Assembly (NCBI RefSeq): GCF_000281085.1
Contig: NZ_AJWM01000048.1
Span: 92,585 to 156,584 of the forward strand
Length of the DNA stretch: 64,000 bases
Direction: 5' to 3'
From: Catenovulum agarivorans YM01
GTDB lineage: Bacteria; Pseudomonadota; Gammaproteobacteria; Enterobacterales; Alteromonadaceae
Position numbers and translations under genes: made by a program. The notes beneath the pieces were generated by a model. The model was not told where the DNA came from. It searched no databases and saw only the letters and a program-made list of their open reading frames with translations. Shown piece by piece: positions 10,001-17,600 of this stretch (position 1 is its first letter; each line of letters opens with the position of its first letter).

Positions 10001-10198
10001 TTTGGTTTGATTCCAATAGTATCTGAGACTAGTTTACAAGCGCAAATTGTAATCCCAATGGCTGTGTCGCTTGCATTTGGCATACTCTTCTCAACTGTGA
10101 TCACTCTTTTGTTATTGCCCGTACTGTATGCGATATTAAGTGATATCCATAGGTTAATTAAGTTGTTAAAAAGTTGGATTTTTGTAAGGGAAATTTAA
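7067..10198 (+). CDS. RND efflux permease (AcrB/MMPL superfamily)
   Basis: This 1043-aa inner-membrane proton-driven pump has the typical RND layout: TM1 at about 15-35, a large periplasmic loop (about 40-335), TM2-6, TM7, a second loop (about 560-855) and TM8-12. The TM4 Asp pair of the proton relay is visible in LGIVVDDAIIIGE. The repeat symmetry of the two halves is clear, with GVVVNDSLILVDF in the second half. It resembles the divergent HAE1-like branch often annotated as 'efflux RND transporter permease subunit' rather than AcrB itself. No outer-membrane TolC partner or regulator is adjacent, so a TolC from elsewhere is probably shared. Confidence 0.9.
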   Translation: MTTQAYKRGLIAWFVNNPVAANLLMISIVLAGIYSVFTIRKQSFPTIQLDEIHVQIPYLGAAPQEVEEGVVLKVEESVKRIEGIKKIESIAQEGLARVIIDVEEGYDVVELLNEVKVQVDAIPSLPDNTEKPVIYRVKPEQAVLWLQVYGQISEQKMKAYANQLRDEIVQLPGISSAKVVGAREYEIGIEISQEKLVAYGLSLNQVVQKVRASSLKMPGGTIKSSNGDILIRTDNQAYNAADFAKIVIIQRANGTKVVLADVATIKDGFVEREAFSNFDGQPSVGIQVNSVGNQNDLQISQTVKDYIKQAEPSLPSEVKLAVWGDSSYYLNGRLELMLNNMLMGALLVFFILSIFLQLKLALWVIVGLFVCFLGALALMPHADVSINMISLFAFILVLGIVVDDAIIIGESVHNTVQTHGNTAQNVVRGAHQVAVPATFGVLTTIVAFIPMLMVPGASSPIWGSIGMVVILCLIFSLVESKWILPSHLVSRSYKVASDAEKKTLLAKVRDRVNGRLSYFIDNIYSPFLSKCIHFRYTVLAGFLAFLIITVGMVASGAVRFVFFPNLPSDYVQASITMEDGTPDVVTNQALARLEHALYQVHQAHYADLDQQVIAHSSAFNTGQTSGLIWAELNRDYSGKIDGVDVANFWREQFGEMAGVRSVSFNGSIQGGAGADLEFLFRSDNTAQIAAAAQMLKERLQNYQGVYDVDDSYSGGKDEVQLSVKPAGIALGLELADLSNQVRAAFYGAEVQRIQRDDEEIKVMVRYPREQRQSIQNLEQMWVDLPNGKRAIFATVAEFHMASGYSSIQRIDYQRAVSVTAKVDKAVAEPGKIATEVSEQIIPDILQEYPEVKFELFGASKEEQEAMVSLGIGFLFALVAIYALMAIPLKSYSQPFIIMSVIPFGILGAVIGHMILGLSVSILSFFGVIALAGVVVNDSLILVDFINRSRIQGETLLNSIQQAGAKRFRAILLTSLTTFFGLIPIVSETSLQAQIVIPMAVSLAFGILFSTVITLLLLPVLYAILSDIHRLIKLLKSWIFVREI

Positions 10199-10363
10199 AC
10201 TTGTCGGGCTGTGGTACGATGTCTTAATTCATTTTGAATATAAGTGTTCCATTTTTGACTGACTTTCATTATTATAGTTATCGACTTAAACGATTAATCC
10301 TATTTAGTTGTTTAAGTCTGTTGTGTGTAAGTGTGAGGGCGGTTTTTGTGTGAGTCGTTCTCG

Positions 10364-10391
10364 GGCAAACCAGTTTGTGTGCTGGTTTGCC
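10364..10391. terminator. Possible bidirectional hairpin between RND pump and bamE
   Basis: GGCAAACCAG and CTGGTTTGCC form a 10-bp perfect stem with an 8-nt loop between two convergent genes. Flanking T runs are short (GTTT on the plus side), so it may terminate weakly. The preceding 160 bases (10199-10363) show nothing else recognisable. Confidence 0.55.
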
Positions 10392-10412
10392 GTTTAACTT
10401 ATCTGCTGCAGA

Positions 10413-10748
10413 TTACTCGTCGATTGATTGGGTAAATTCTTCTGGTTTGTCTACTGTCCCTGACATATCTACTAACTTGCCATCTTCAAAGTTTAGAATT
10501 AAATCCATTCGTTTGGTTTCGCGGCCATCGCCATAGTCAACTTGGTATACGTAGTACCATTTATCGTCACTAAAAGTATCTTTTAATACAGGTTTGCCCA
10601 AAACAAATATGACCTGATCTTTGTTCATGTTTTGACGTAATTTAGCAACATCGCGTTTTTCAATATAGTTTCCTTGGCGAATATCAATCTTATATGCACA
10701 TGCAGACAAGATGCAGATAGCGCCAACACAGATTAGTTTTTTTAACAT
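10413..10748 (-). CDS. bamE: Outer-membrane assembly lipoprotein BamE (SmpA/OmlA)
   Basis: This is a lipoprotein of the BAM complex that inserts beta-barrel proteins into the outer membrane. The signal peptide ends ILSAC. The mature protein has the BamE core: IRQGNYI, then KLRQNMNKDQVIFVLGKPV, then the DKWYYVYQVDYG strand and LILNFEDGKLV. These align well with the E. coli BamE segments QGNYL, VGMTQQQVAYALGTP and TWFYVFR as I remember them. From the ATG at 10748 the length is 111 aa, close to the E. coli protein; the TTG at 10760 is a possible but less likely start. The extended acidic C-terminus is mildly unusual. Confidence 0.9.
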   Translation of the reverse strand: MLKKLICVGAICILSACAYKIDIRQGNYIEKRDVAKLRQNMNKDQVIFVLGKPVLKDTFSDDKWYYVYQVDYGDGRETKRMDLILNFEDGKLVDMSGTVDKPEEFTQSIDE

Positions 10749-10836
10749 AACTTTATTCAAATTTCTTAATTACAGCCAAATAGTTTTAGGGCAATGAGTA
10801 TAGCGACTATAGACAGTGCTATAAAGTAATAGTTTC

Positions 10837-11331
10837 CTATTTAAGTTGACCAATGTTTTTAATCGCACCACGTGGCACAATACGCTTAATGCCTTCATTG
10901 CTAAAAATAAAGTCGAGCTGAATGGTGTTGCTATCAAACAATGAGATTTTTCCATCGATCACCAACTCGTATTTTCCTTTGATACTTCGTTCTGGTGCTT
11001 TACGTAATTCAATTAAGTGATCGCCAATCTTATAAGTAAAGGTTGAGAAGTAGCCCTGCGAAAACTCTGAAACCCAAATAAATTCTTCCTTATGTAAATA
11101 AAGGGCTAAAGTATACTGCTCAGGCACTTGGCTAACCGAAACGCTAGCAGTACCCGCACTAAATTTTGTACCTTCGTCAGTCATTTTGAAGCTGAAACCG
11201 AAATCTACGGTTTTTTCTAGCCCTGAAGGGTAAACCAAAGTTGCTTTGCCGGGCAGATCAAATTCAGCACGAGCCGGTGTGCACAAAAATAGGGTTAAAG
11301 TAAATAAACAGATTAGCGTACGTGTAAACAT
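10837..11331 (-). CDS. Hypothetical secreted protein, 164 aa
   Basis: Family not recognised. A Sec signal peptide (about residues 1-22, FLCTPARA) predicts cleavage after Ala-Arg-Ala and a periplasmic location. The mature part is beta-rich, with alternating polar/hydrophobic strands (KATLVYPSG, FGFSFKMTDEG, LALYLHKEEF, HLIELRKAP) and no cysteine after cleavage. It lies between the bamE and priC-like genes on the same strand, about 90 and 30 bases apart, and may be cotranscribed. No function is claimed. Confidence 0.65.
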   Translation of the reverse strand: MFTRTLICLFTLTLFLCTPARAEFDLPGKATLVYPSGLEKTVDFGFSFKMTDEGTKFSAGTASVSVSQVPEQYTLALYLHKEEFIWVSEFSQGYFSTFTYKIGDHLIELRKAPERSIKGKYELVIDGKISLFDSNTIQLDFIFSNEGIKRIVPRGAIKNIGQLK

Positions 11332-11360
11332 GTGAAGACTCCGGGTTCCTTTTTCGCAGG

Positions 11361-11849
11361 TTAATAAAAATTACGTTTTTGTTCAAATCGACTGATTTGT
11401 GTTTCCAATTTCTCAATCGCATCTAAACAGCGCTGACGGCGGACTCTTAATTGGTGATTGTCTGGTAGTGTTGGATTTAATCGAATTTGATCATCAAATT
11501 TGGTTAAATACTGGCGATATTCAGCCAATTTTTTATGCATTTGCCCAAGTCGACTCGCATAATTACTTTTATTCGAAATATCTTCTATTTTTTGATTAAT
11601 AGCACACTTAGCCAATAATTCCAGTTGGTCGTTTAGGCGGTCGAATAACCTTTCGTTATTGTGTGCAAAACATTGTTCAATTAACTGTTGGGTTTCGTTT
11701 GCGTAGTCTTGCAATTCTTCCGATTGACAAGCGTAGCTCGAATGAAACTGTAACAAGCTGATGATTTTTTCTTGGTAAGCTAACTGGCTAATTTTATTAA
11801 TCAGCTGATTCAATGTTTGTTCAACTTTTGTTTGTAATGGCTCAGACAT
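11361..11849 (-). CDS. priC: PriC-like primosomal replication protein
   Basis: This small helical protein of the PriB/PriC family helps reload the replicative helicase at stalled forks. The C-terminal half (about residues 100-162) carries the best match: YRQYLTKFDDQI, then RVRRQRCLDAIEKLETQISRFEQ. It resembles the E. coli PriC tail EAYEARLARCRHALEKIENRLARL. The N-terminal half is a predicted coiled coil. The ATG at 11849 is used; a TTG at 11858 would add three residues. It is divergent from the TyrR-like gene over 78 bp. The family call rests on the C-terminal motif and overall helical character, so it is moderately sure. Confidence 0.7.
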   Translation of the reverse strand: MSEPLQTKVEQTLNQLINKISQLAYQEKIISLLQFHSSYACQSEELQDYANETQQLIEQCFAHNNERLFDRLNDQLELLAKCAINQKIEDISNKSNYASRLGQMHKKLAEYRQYLTKFDDQIRLNPTLPDNHQLRVRRQRCLDAIEKLETQISRFEQKRNFY

Positions 11850-11927
11850 ATAGCGCAAATAGCGAATTTTAATTCAATGAACTAAGCTTAAACTAATTTT
11901 GGTATTTAGGCATTAGTAGAGTCAAGT

Positions 11928-13406
11928 ATGCGACTTGAAATTCGATGTGAAAACAGATTAGGTATTACGCAAGATGTACTTGAAATCTTGGTACGCCACC
12001 AAATCGATTTACAAGGTATCGAGGTTCACCCTAACAAACTATTCATCCATTTTCCAAATATTGAATTTACTGAATTTCAACATTTGATGCCGGAAATTCG
12101 CCGTATTAAAGGTGTGTCGGATGTGTTAAAAGTTACTTACATGCCACTGGAATTAGAGTCTGTAGAGTATCAAAACCAATTATCGGCAACGACGGAAAAA
12201 TGGTTAACGGTTTCAGCAACCGGTGAACTTATTCGGTTAAGTAACAGCGCAAATGGTTATTTTTCTCGTTTATTGAAGCAAGATTTAACCCATGTATTTG
12301 ATTGGGTTAAAGGCTTCAATTTACAAAAATGGTTAGACAAGCAACCCAAAGAGCGTTTGTTAGCAGTAGCTGAAGTGGCTGAACAGACGTTTCAACTAGA
12401 GCTACAGCCAATGTGGTTAAACAACAATAAAGGTTTAAAAGGGTTTGCAGGGGCGACTATTCGTTTCATCAATGGCCACGCGCAATATCCAAACGAACAA
12501 AAAGCACATGCAATTTGTAATTCAATTGTGCAGCAGTCGGCCGCGATGCGCAAAGCGGTGCGTGATAGCAAAAAATTAGCAACCAATTTACAGTCTGTTT
12601 TATTAGTGGGTGAGATTGGCGTTGGTAAAGGCTTAATGGTGGAGTTAATGCATGCCTTAAGCTCAACTAACAATAGAGCTTTGGTTGTAGTGGAACTAAC
12701 GACCAATGATTTAGCGTTACAGCTGGATAAGGTAAACCTAGATGTATGCGGTGGTTTGTACCTCAAACATATTGATAGGTTAGGCGCTATGCAGCAAAAA
12801 AATTTGTTAACTTGGTTATTAAGCAATAGGAATAAATTACAAAAGGTTAAATTATATGCCTCAGCCAATAGCAATTTAACTTTAGCTTTGCAGCAAGGAA
12901 CCTTTAATGAGCATTTGTTTTATCAACTTGCTGACAGCAAGTTGCTGCTGCCGGATATGCGCCAGCGTAAGGATGATGTTGCCGAATTAAGCCATTTGTT
13001 TGTTGAACAAATTTGCCAAGATTCAGGTATGTCTCCTATTACAATTGCTGACGAAGCGCTCAAGCGATTACAAGAATATGCTTGGCCCGGTAATGCTTCT
13101 CAGCTATATAACGTATTGCGTCAAGCCGTCGTTTTGTCCGACCAACAGTGCATACAGCTTGCAAATATTCACATTGAGGAAGATCAGCAAGAAGACGAGT
13201 TATTAACTGTGCAAGATTATTTGGAAAATGGCTTAGACGATGCGGTTAAACAATTTGAAAGTACTTTATTACGTAAGTTATATCCGTATTATCCGAGTAC
13301 TCGGCAACTTGCTAATAAACTTGGGCTAAGTCATACCGCGATTGCTAATAAGTTGCGCGAATACGGAATTAATCGTTCAACGGTTAAAGTTGCGAGACGC
13401 TCATAG
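11928..13406 (+). CDS. tyrR: TyrR-like transcriptional regulator with degenerate ATPase
   Basis: This is a regulator of aromatic amino acid metabolism of the TyrR type. The order of domains is: an ACT-like N-terminus (about 1-75, starting MRLEIRCENRLGITQDVLEI), a PAS-like region (about 78-190), an AAA+ domain (about 205-425) and a Fis-type HTH at the end. The HTH segment STRQLANKLGLSHTAIANKL is almost the same as in E. coli TyrR. The ATPase is altered. Walker A remains (GEIGVGKG), but the Walker B Asp-Glu is replaced (GGLYLKHID), the region between is shortened, and the usual FREDLYYRL arginine segment reads FNEHLFYQL. ATP hydrolysis is therefore doubtful. Confidence 0.85.
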   Translation: MRLEIRCENRLGITQDVLEILVRHQIDLQGIEVHPNKLFIHFPNIEFTEFQHLMPEIRRIKGVSDVLKVTYMPLELESVEYQNQLSATTEKWLTVSATGELIRLSNSANGYFSRLLKQDLTHVFDWVKGFNLQKWLDKQPKERLLAVAEVAEQTFQLELQPMWLNNNKGLKGFAGATIRFINGHAQYPNEQKAHAICNSIVQQSAAMRKAVRDSKKLATNLQSVLLVGEIGVGKGLMVELMHALSSTNNRALVVVELTTNDLALQLDKVNLDVCGGLYLKHIDRLGAMQQKNLLTWLLSNRNKLQKVKLYASANSNLTLALQQGTFNEHLFYQLADSKLLLPDMRQRKDDVAELSHLFVEQICQDSGMSPITIADEALKRLQEYAWPGNASQLYNVLRQAVVLSDQQCIQLANIHIEEDQQEDELLTVQDYLENGLDDAVKQFESTLLRKLYPYYPSTRQLANKLGLSHTAIANKLREYGINRSTVKVARRS

Positions 13407-13410
13407 GGGT

Positions 13411-14511
13411 TTATACAGGTTCTATTACCTCAAAACACACTTTATTCCGGCCACTTTGTTTGGCTTGATATAGGTATTTATCTGCTCTTGCAATCGCACT
13501 AGTAATGGTTTGTTGATTGTGTAATTCAGTTACACCAATACTTATGGTAACTTGCCTGCGAAAATGCTTTACTTCAAAATCGTGTGAAGCCACCTTGTTT
13601 AGTAGTTTTTCAGCAACATCAACAGCTTGTTGGAGATTAGTTTCCGGTAACATAACTAAAAACTCCTCACCGCCCCATCTGGCGACTAAATCATGTGCTC
13701 GTATATTGTTGGCAAGAATTTTCGCTAGGTGTTGCAGAACAATATCTCCGATATCATGCCCATAGCCATCGTTAATTGATTTAAATCTATCTACGTCTAT
13801 CAGTAATAGCGATAAAGTATCGTTGTTGCGATTAATACGAGCGTATTCTTTTTGTATTTGTTCCATCATTTCTCGGCGGTTGGCCAAGCCTGTCAGCGAA
13901 TCGGTTTTCGCCATCAATTCAAACTTGTCGCTTAAACTCTGGATATGTTGATACGAAGCTTTGCGTGAGTACTCATAACAACATGACAAAAAGGTTACGG
14001 TAAAAAAAGACAAGATAAACCTAAGTTTATAGCTGTCTGAATAGTCTGCTGCCATTAACGACCCTCCATGAAAGTAGAGTAAAAATGAGCTTAAACAGCT
14101 AAATAGTATGATATTGACTAAACCAGTTGATAAGCCACCTAAGAATAGTGCAACTGGTGGCAGAATATAAACCCAGAGCAGCCCTGTGTTATCAACCCCA
14201 CCTGAATAAACTAGATAGAGCATAAGCATAGTTAAACAATATAAAACTAAGCGTGCGGGCAACTGATAATTTGATGAAAATCGAATACATAAGTGGGCAA
14301 GTAAAAATACTACAGCTGCAATATTTAAGACTATCGCTAACAAAAAGTTGTCTTCAGACCATGCGCGTAATCCCATTACCAAGGTGAGGCTACTGCCAAC
14401 CAACGCAAATAAATTGATGATCATTATACGCCGACGATCTTCCGTATCTGCATATTCAGGGATGCCACTTTGGCAATATTTGATGAATTGTTGTTTGATA
14501 AAACTGAACAC
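13411..14511 (-). CDS. Membrane diguanylate cyclase (GGDEF)
   Basis: This enzyme makes cyclic di-GMP from two GTP. The N-terminal part (about residues 25-190) has around six hydrophobic membrane segments without a recognised sensor name. The GGDEF domain covers about 205-366. The active-site motif is GGEEF, and an intact RxxD inhibitory site (RAHD) sits five residues before it, so product feedback is expected. The substrate-binding DVDRFKSINDGYGHDIGD segment is complete. It ends 4 bases from the stop of the convergent tyrR gene. Signal sensed is unknown. Confidence 0.93.
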   Translation of the reverse strand: MFSFIKQQFIKYCQSGIPEYADTEDRRRIMIINLFALVGSSLTLVMGLRAWSEDNFLLAIVLNIAAVVFLLAHLCIRFSSNYQLPARLVLYCLTMLMLYLVYSGGVDNTGLLWVYILPPVALFLGGLSTGLVNIILFSCLSSFLLYFHGGSLMAADYSDSYKLRFILSFFTVTFLSCCYEYSRKASYQHIQSLSDKFELMAKTDSLTGLANRREMMEQIQKEYARINRNNDTLSLLLIDVDRFKSINDGYGHDIGDIVLQHLAKILANNIRAHDLVARWGGEEFLVMLPETNLQQAVDVAEKLLNKVASHDFEVKHFRRQVTISIGVTELHNQQTITSAIARADKYLYQAKQSGRNKVCFEVIEPV

Positions 14512-14594
14512 GCCAACTCGTTTATAGTTTTTTCCGTTTAACTTAAGTCTAGCGGGAATTTGTTAACTATCTAGACAAAATAGTAAAAACCAAT

Positions 14595-14624
14595 AAAAAA
14601 GCGCTAAATTTATTAGCGCTTTTT
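14595..14624. terminator. Bidirectional intrinsic terminator after pullulanase
   Basis: GCGCTAA and TTAGCGC (14601-14607, 14613-14619) form a stem flanked by an A run on the left and a T run on the right. On the minus strand it lies 42 bases past the pullulanase stop. Confidence 0.88.
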
Positions 14625-14665
14625 GGAAGTAAGCATCCATGCTCGGGGGATTTCCAAAGTTTCGA

Positions 14666-17600
14666 TTAGTAGTCGTACTCAGCGATATTGATGACTTGTA
14701 ATGTTGCTGCATTACTAGCGTCGTCAGTAACCTGCATTATCATGCGTAAGTCTGTATCGCCGGATACATTAAGGTTAATATCTGCCCCTCCATTTGCAAG
14801 GGCTGAAGTATTACCAAATGTCCCTGTGTGCCACGTATAGTCCATACCAAAGTTTATGCTTGCCCAGCTTGCGTCAGCAATCTTAAACAAGGTATTAGAC
14901 GTTGCTTTAAGGTCTAACCCATAGTAACCAGCACCATAGTAGGTGAAGCTGTATGGAGTACCCCAGTCGCCATTAAAGCCACGTAAATGCGCTGCAGTAC
15001 CTGAGTAAGGTAGGGTTTCTTTGCTTACGGTCAATATTGGTGCTGCTGGGTTAGCTGCATCCACCTCAAATACATAGTCACCTGATTCTGTAATTGGTAA
15101 GGATATATTGTCATTGTCTGTGCTGCTTAGGGTTAGCGCTTGACCCAAAGTCACACTAGAACCTGTTGCACCGAAGTTAATTGTGCCCCAATCTTCCGAT
15201 GCTAGTTTAAACATGTAGTTGTCATCACTAGATTCTAGATATATCGAGGTTACATATTTACCATTGCCAACATACAACATTGGATCTTCTGTATTCCAGC
15301 CGCCGTTCGCATTTACCGTTCCACGGATATAAGCGGTTGCTGCAAATTTAGGTTTATCAGCTGCAGGTTTAACTATAATGCTTGGTGCATTGCGGTCAGA
15401 GCCGTTTAAGATAAAGGTGTAAGTTCCGGCTTCCTCAATAGTTATTGCTACATTGTCGCCATTCGTTCGTAAAATATGAGATTGTCCAAGAGTTACATCA
15501 ACTTGACCTATATCACCACCATCGCCAATATTTGGATATCCCCATCCAACAGGCGCCACTTTGAATTCATAACTACCAGCCTCAAGTGTTACATTTATTG
15601 CATAGCTTGAGTTGCCTACGAATGGGATTTTTGGTGCAACATTGGTTTCACCTTCTACCCCTGTTGGATGATCCCAACTGGTAACTGTACCAACTAAGTA
15701 TAAATCAGTGGCCCCATAAGGCGGTACATCAGGGCGACCAACTGTTGCAAGCGCACTTAAACCAGCACCTTGAACACCATCTTGGTTTTTAACAAATACA
15801 GCGGTTGTTAACGCTGGTACAGTAAAATATCCGTTGTCTGCATCTGAGCTAAAGCTAGACGATGCAACTGTGTTATCTGCAGAGCCTTGTTGTACTGAAT
15901 GTAGCTCAAAGTCAGTTGCAGTTGGAATCGTCATAGTTTGTTCAGACTGAGTTCCATTAAAGACAACAACCATTGCATCGTAATTGGCATCTAAGTCCGC
16001 TCTTAAGTTGTCGGTATTCGTTTGGTCACAGTTGCCTTCAAAGTCTTGGACTGCTAACAAACAACCAGCACCATCATCAATACTCATAACAATTACACCG
16101 TGAGTTTGACTAGCACCAACATTGTGGAACCCAACTCGGTCTTTAATTTGCTCAGCGGTATTTAAACGGAATAGTTTGCTACCAGAGCGGATTTTTAATA
16201 ACTCTTTATATGCATCAGACGCGAAACTAATTTCACTATTGTCGACTTGAATATTTGAGTTTTGAAGTAATTCGACCGTTCTGTCGTAGTTAGTTACTTC
16301 AACAGGTAGTGACACACCCCAATTATTAGTTGTTTTGGTGAAATCAACTTTATTTAAATAATCGGTTGAGTTGTAAGTATTTCTGTCCATTGATTTTGAA
16401 CGCAGTAGGTCAGAACCCATTTGCATAAATGGAATACCTTGGCTCAATAATGGGAATGAACCAGCTACCACATGGGCTCGTGCACGATCCCAAGCACTCC
16501 AGTCGTCACCTAATGAATACTGCAATTGATCCCATAAAGTTTCATTGTCGTGTTTATCTACATAGTTGATGGTATCTGCTGGATCTTGCGACTGACCCGG
16601 TTTGTTAAAGGTATTTGCTTCAGCAAATACACCACTGGCAGATTTAAAGGTGTAATCAGAAATGTTACCCGCTAAACCAATGCGAATGTTGTCTACATCA
16701 TTGCCGTTGCCGCCTGAGGTAAACAATGCACCGTTACGTACGCCGTCACGTTGTACATCAGAGAAGGAACCAATAGACGTACCAGCCATAGTTGCCTGAG
16801 TGGCGCCTTGAGCTTGTACTGGGCCAAACGGCCAACCTTCGCCATAAAAGTAGGTGTCTGCATCAACGGCTGTTACTGCGTCTCTTGCATCCAACATAGC
16901 TTCTTTCATTACTAAGTTCATTAAGTCGAAGCGGAAAGCGTCAAACTTAAAGTTAACAGACCAAGACACTAAAGTATCAGTCATTAACTTAGCCGCCATT
17001 TTGTGTTCAGTCGCTGTATCTTGGCAGCATGAATCGCCTAAAACGTCACCAGTTTGAGTATTTAACCTTTGATAATATCCCGGGACGATTTTGTCTAACA
17101 CAGAGTTGTCCCATAAACCAGAAGAGCTAGTGTGGTTGTAAACAACGTCTAACGAGGTACGTAAACCCATTTCATGTAACGCTTGCACCATGGCACGCAT
17201 TTCAACTATGCGTGAAGTATCTTCTGGGTTAGTTGCATAACTACCTTCAGGTGCGTTAAATGCGTACGGGTCGTAGCCCCAATTAAAGCCATCTAAGTCC
17301 TTTATATCGTTCAACAATTGACGGCCACGTTCACTGGTAGGTGAGTAATTATCGAGCAAGTCGCGGATCACGACATTGTCTTGAGCAATTGAACAAATTT
17401 GTGCATTGGCATTAATTGCACATAAGTCACCAACTGTATCGTCTAGTTCGATACGATTTGCGGTATTTTCATCAATTGATGCAATATCGTTAGCTGGTAA
17501 TACTTGGAAGTGGGTTAACCCAGCGTCAGCTAAAGATTTTAAGTGCTGAACTGGCGCTGAGTCGTTGTGTGTAAATGCAAGGTATTTACCTCTGTGTGCG

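Noticed and set aside
7067..10198. Horizontal transfer of the RND efflux pair
   Set aside because: Base composition by eye and codon style match the neighbours, and there are no flanking repeats or mobile genes.
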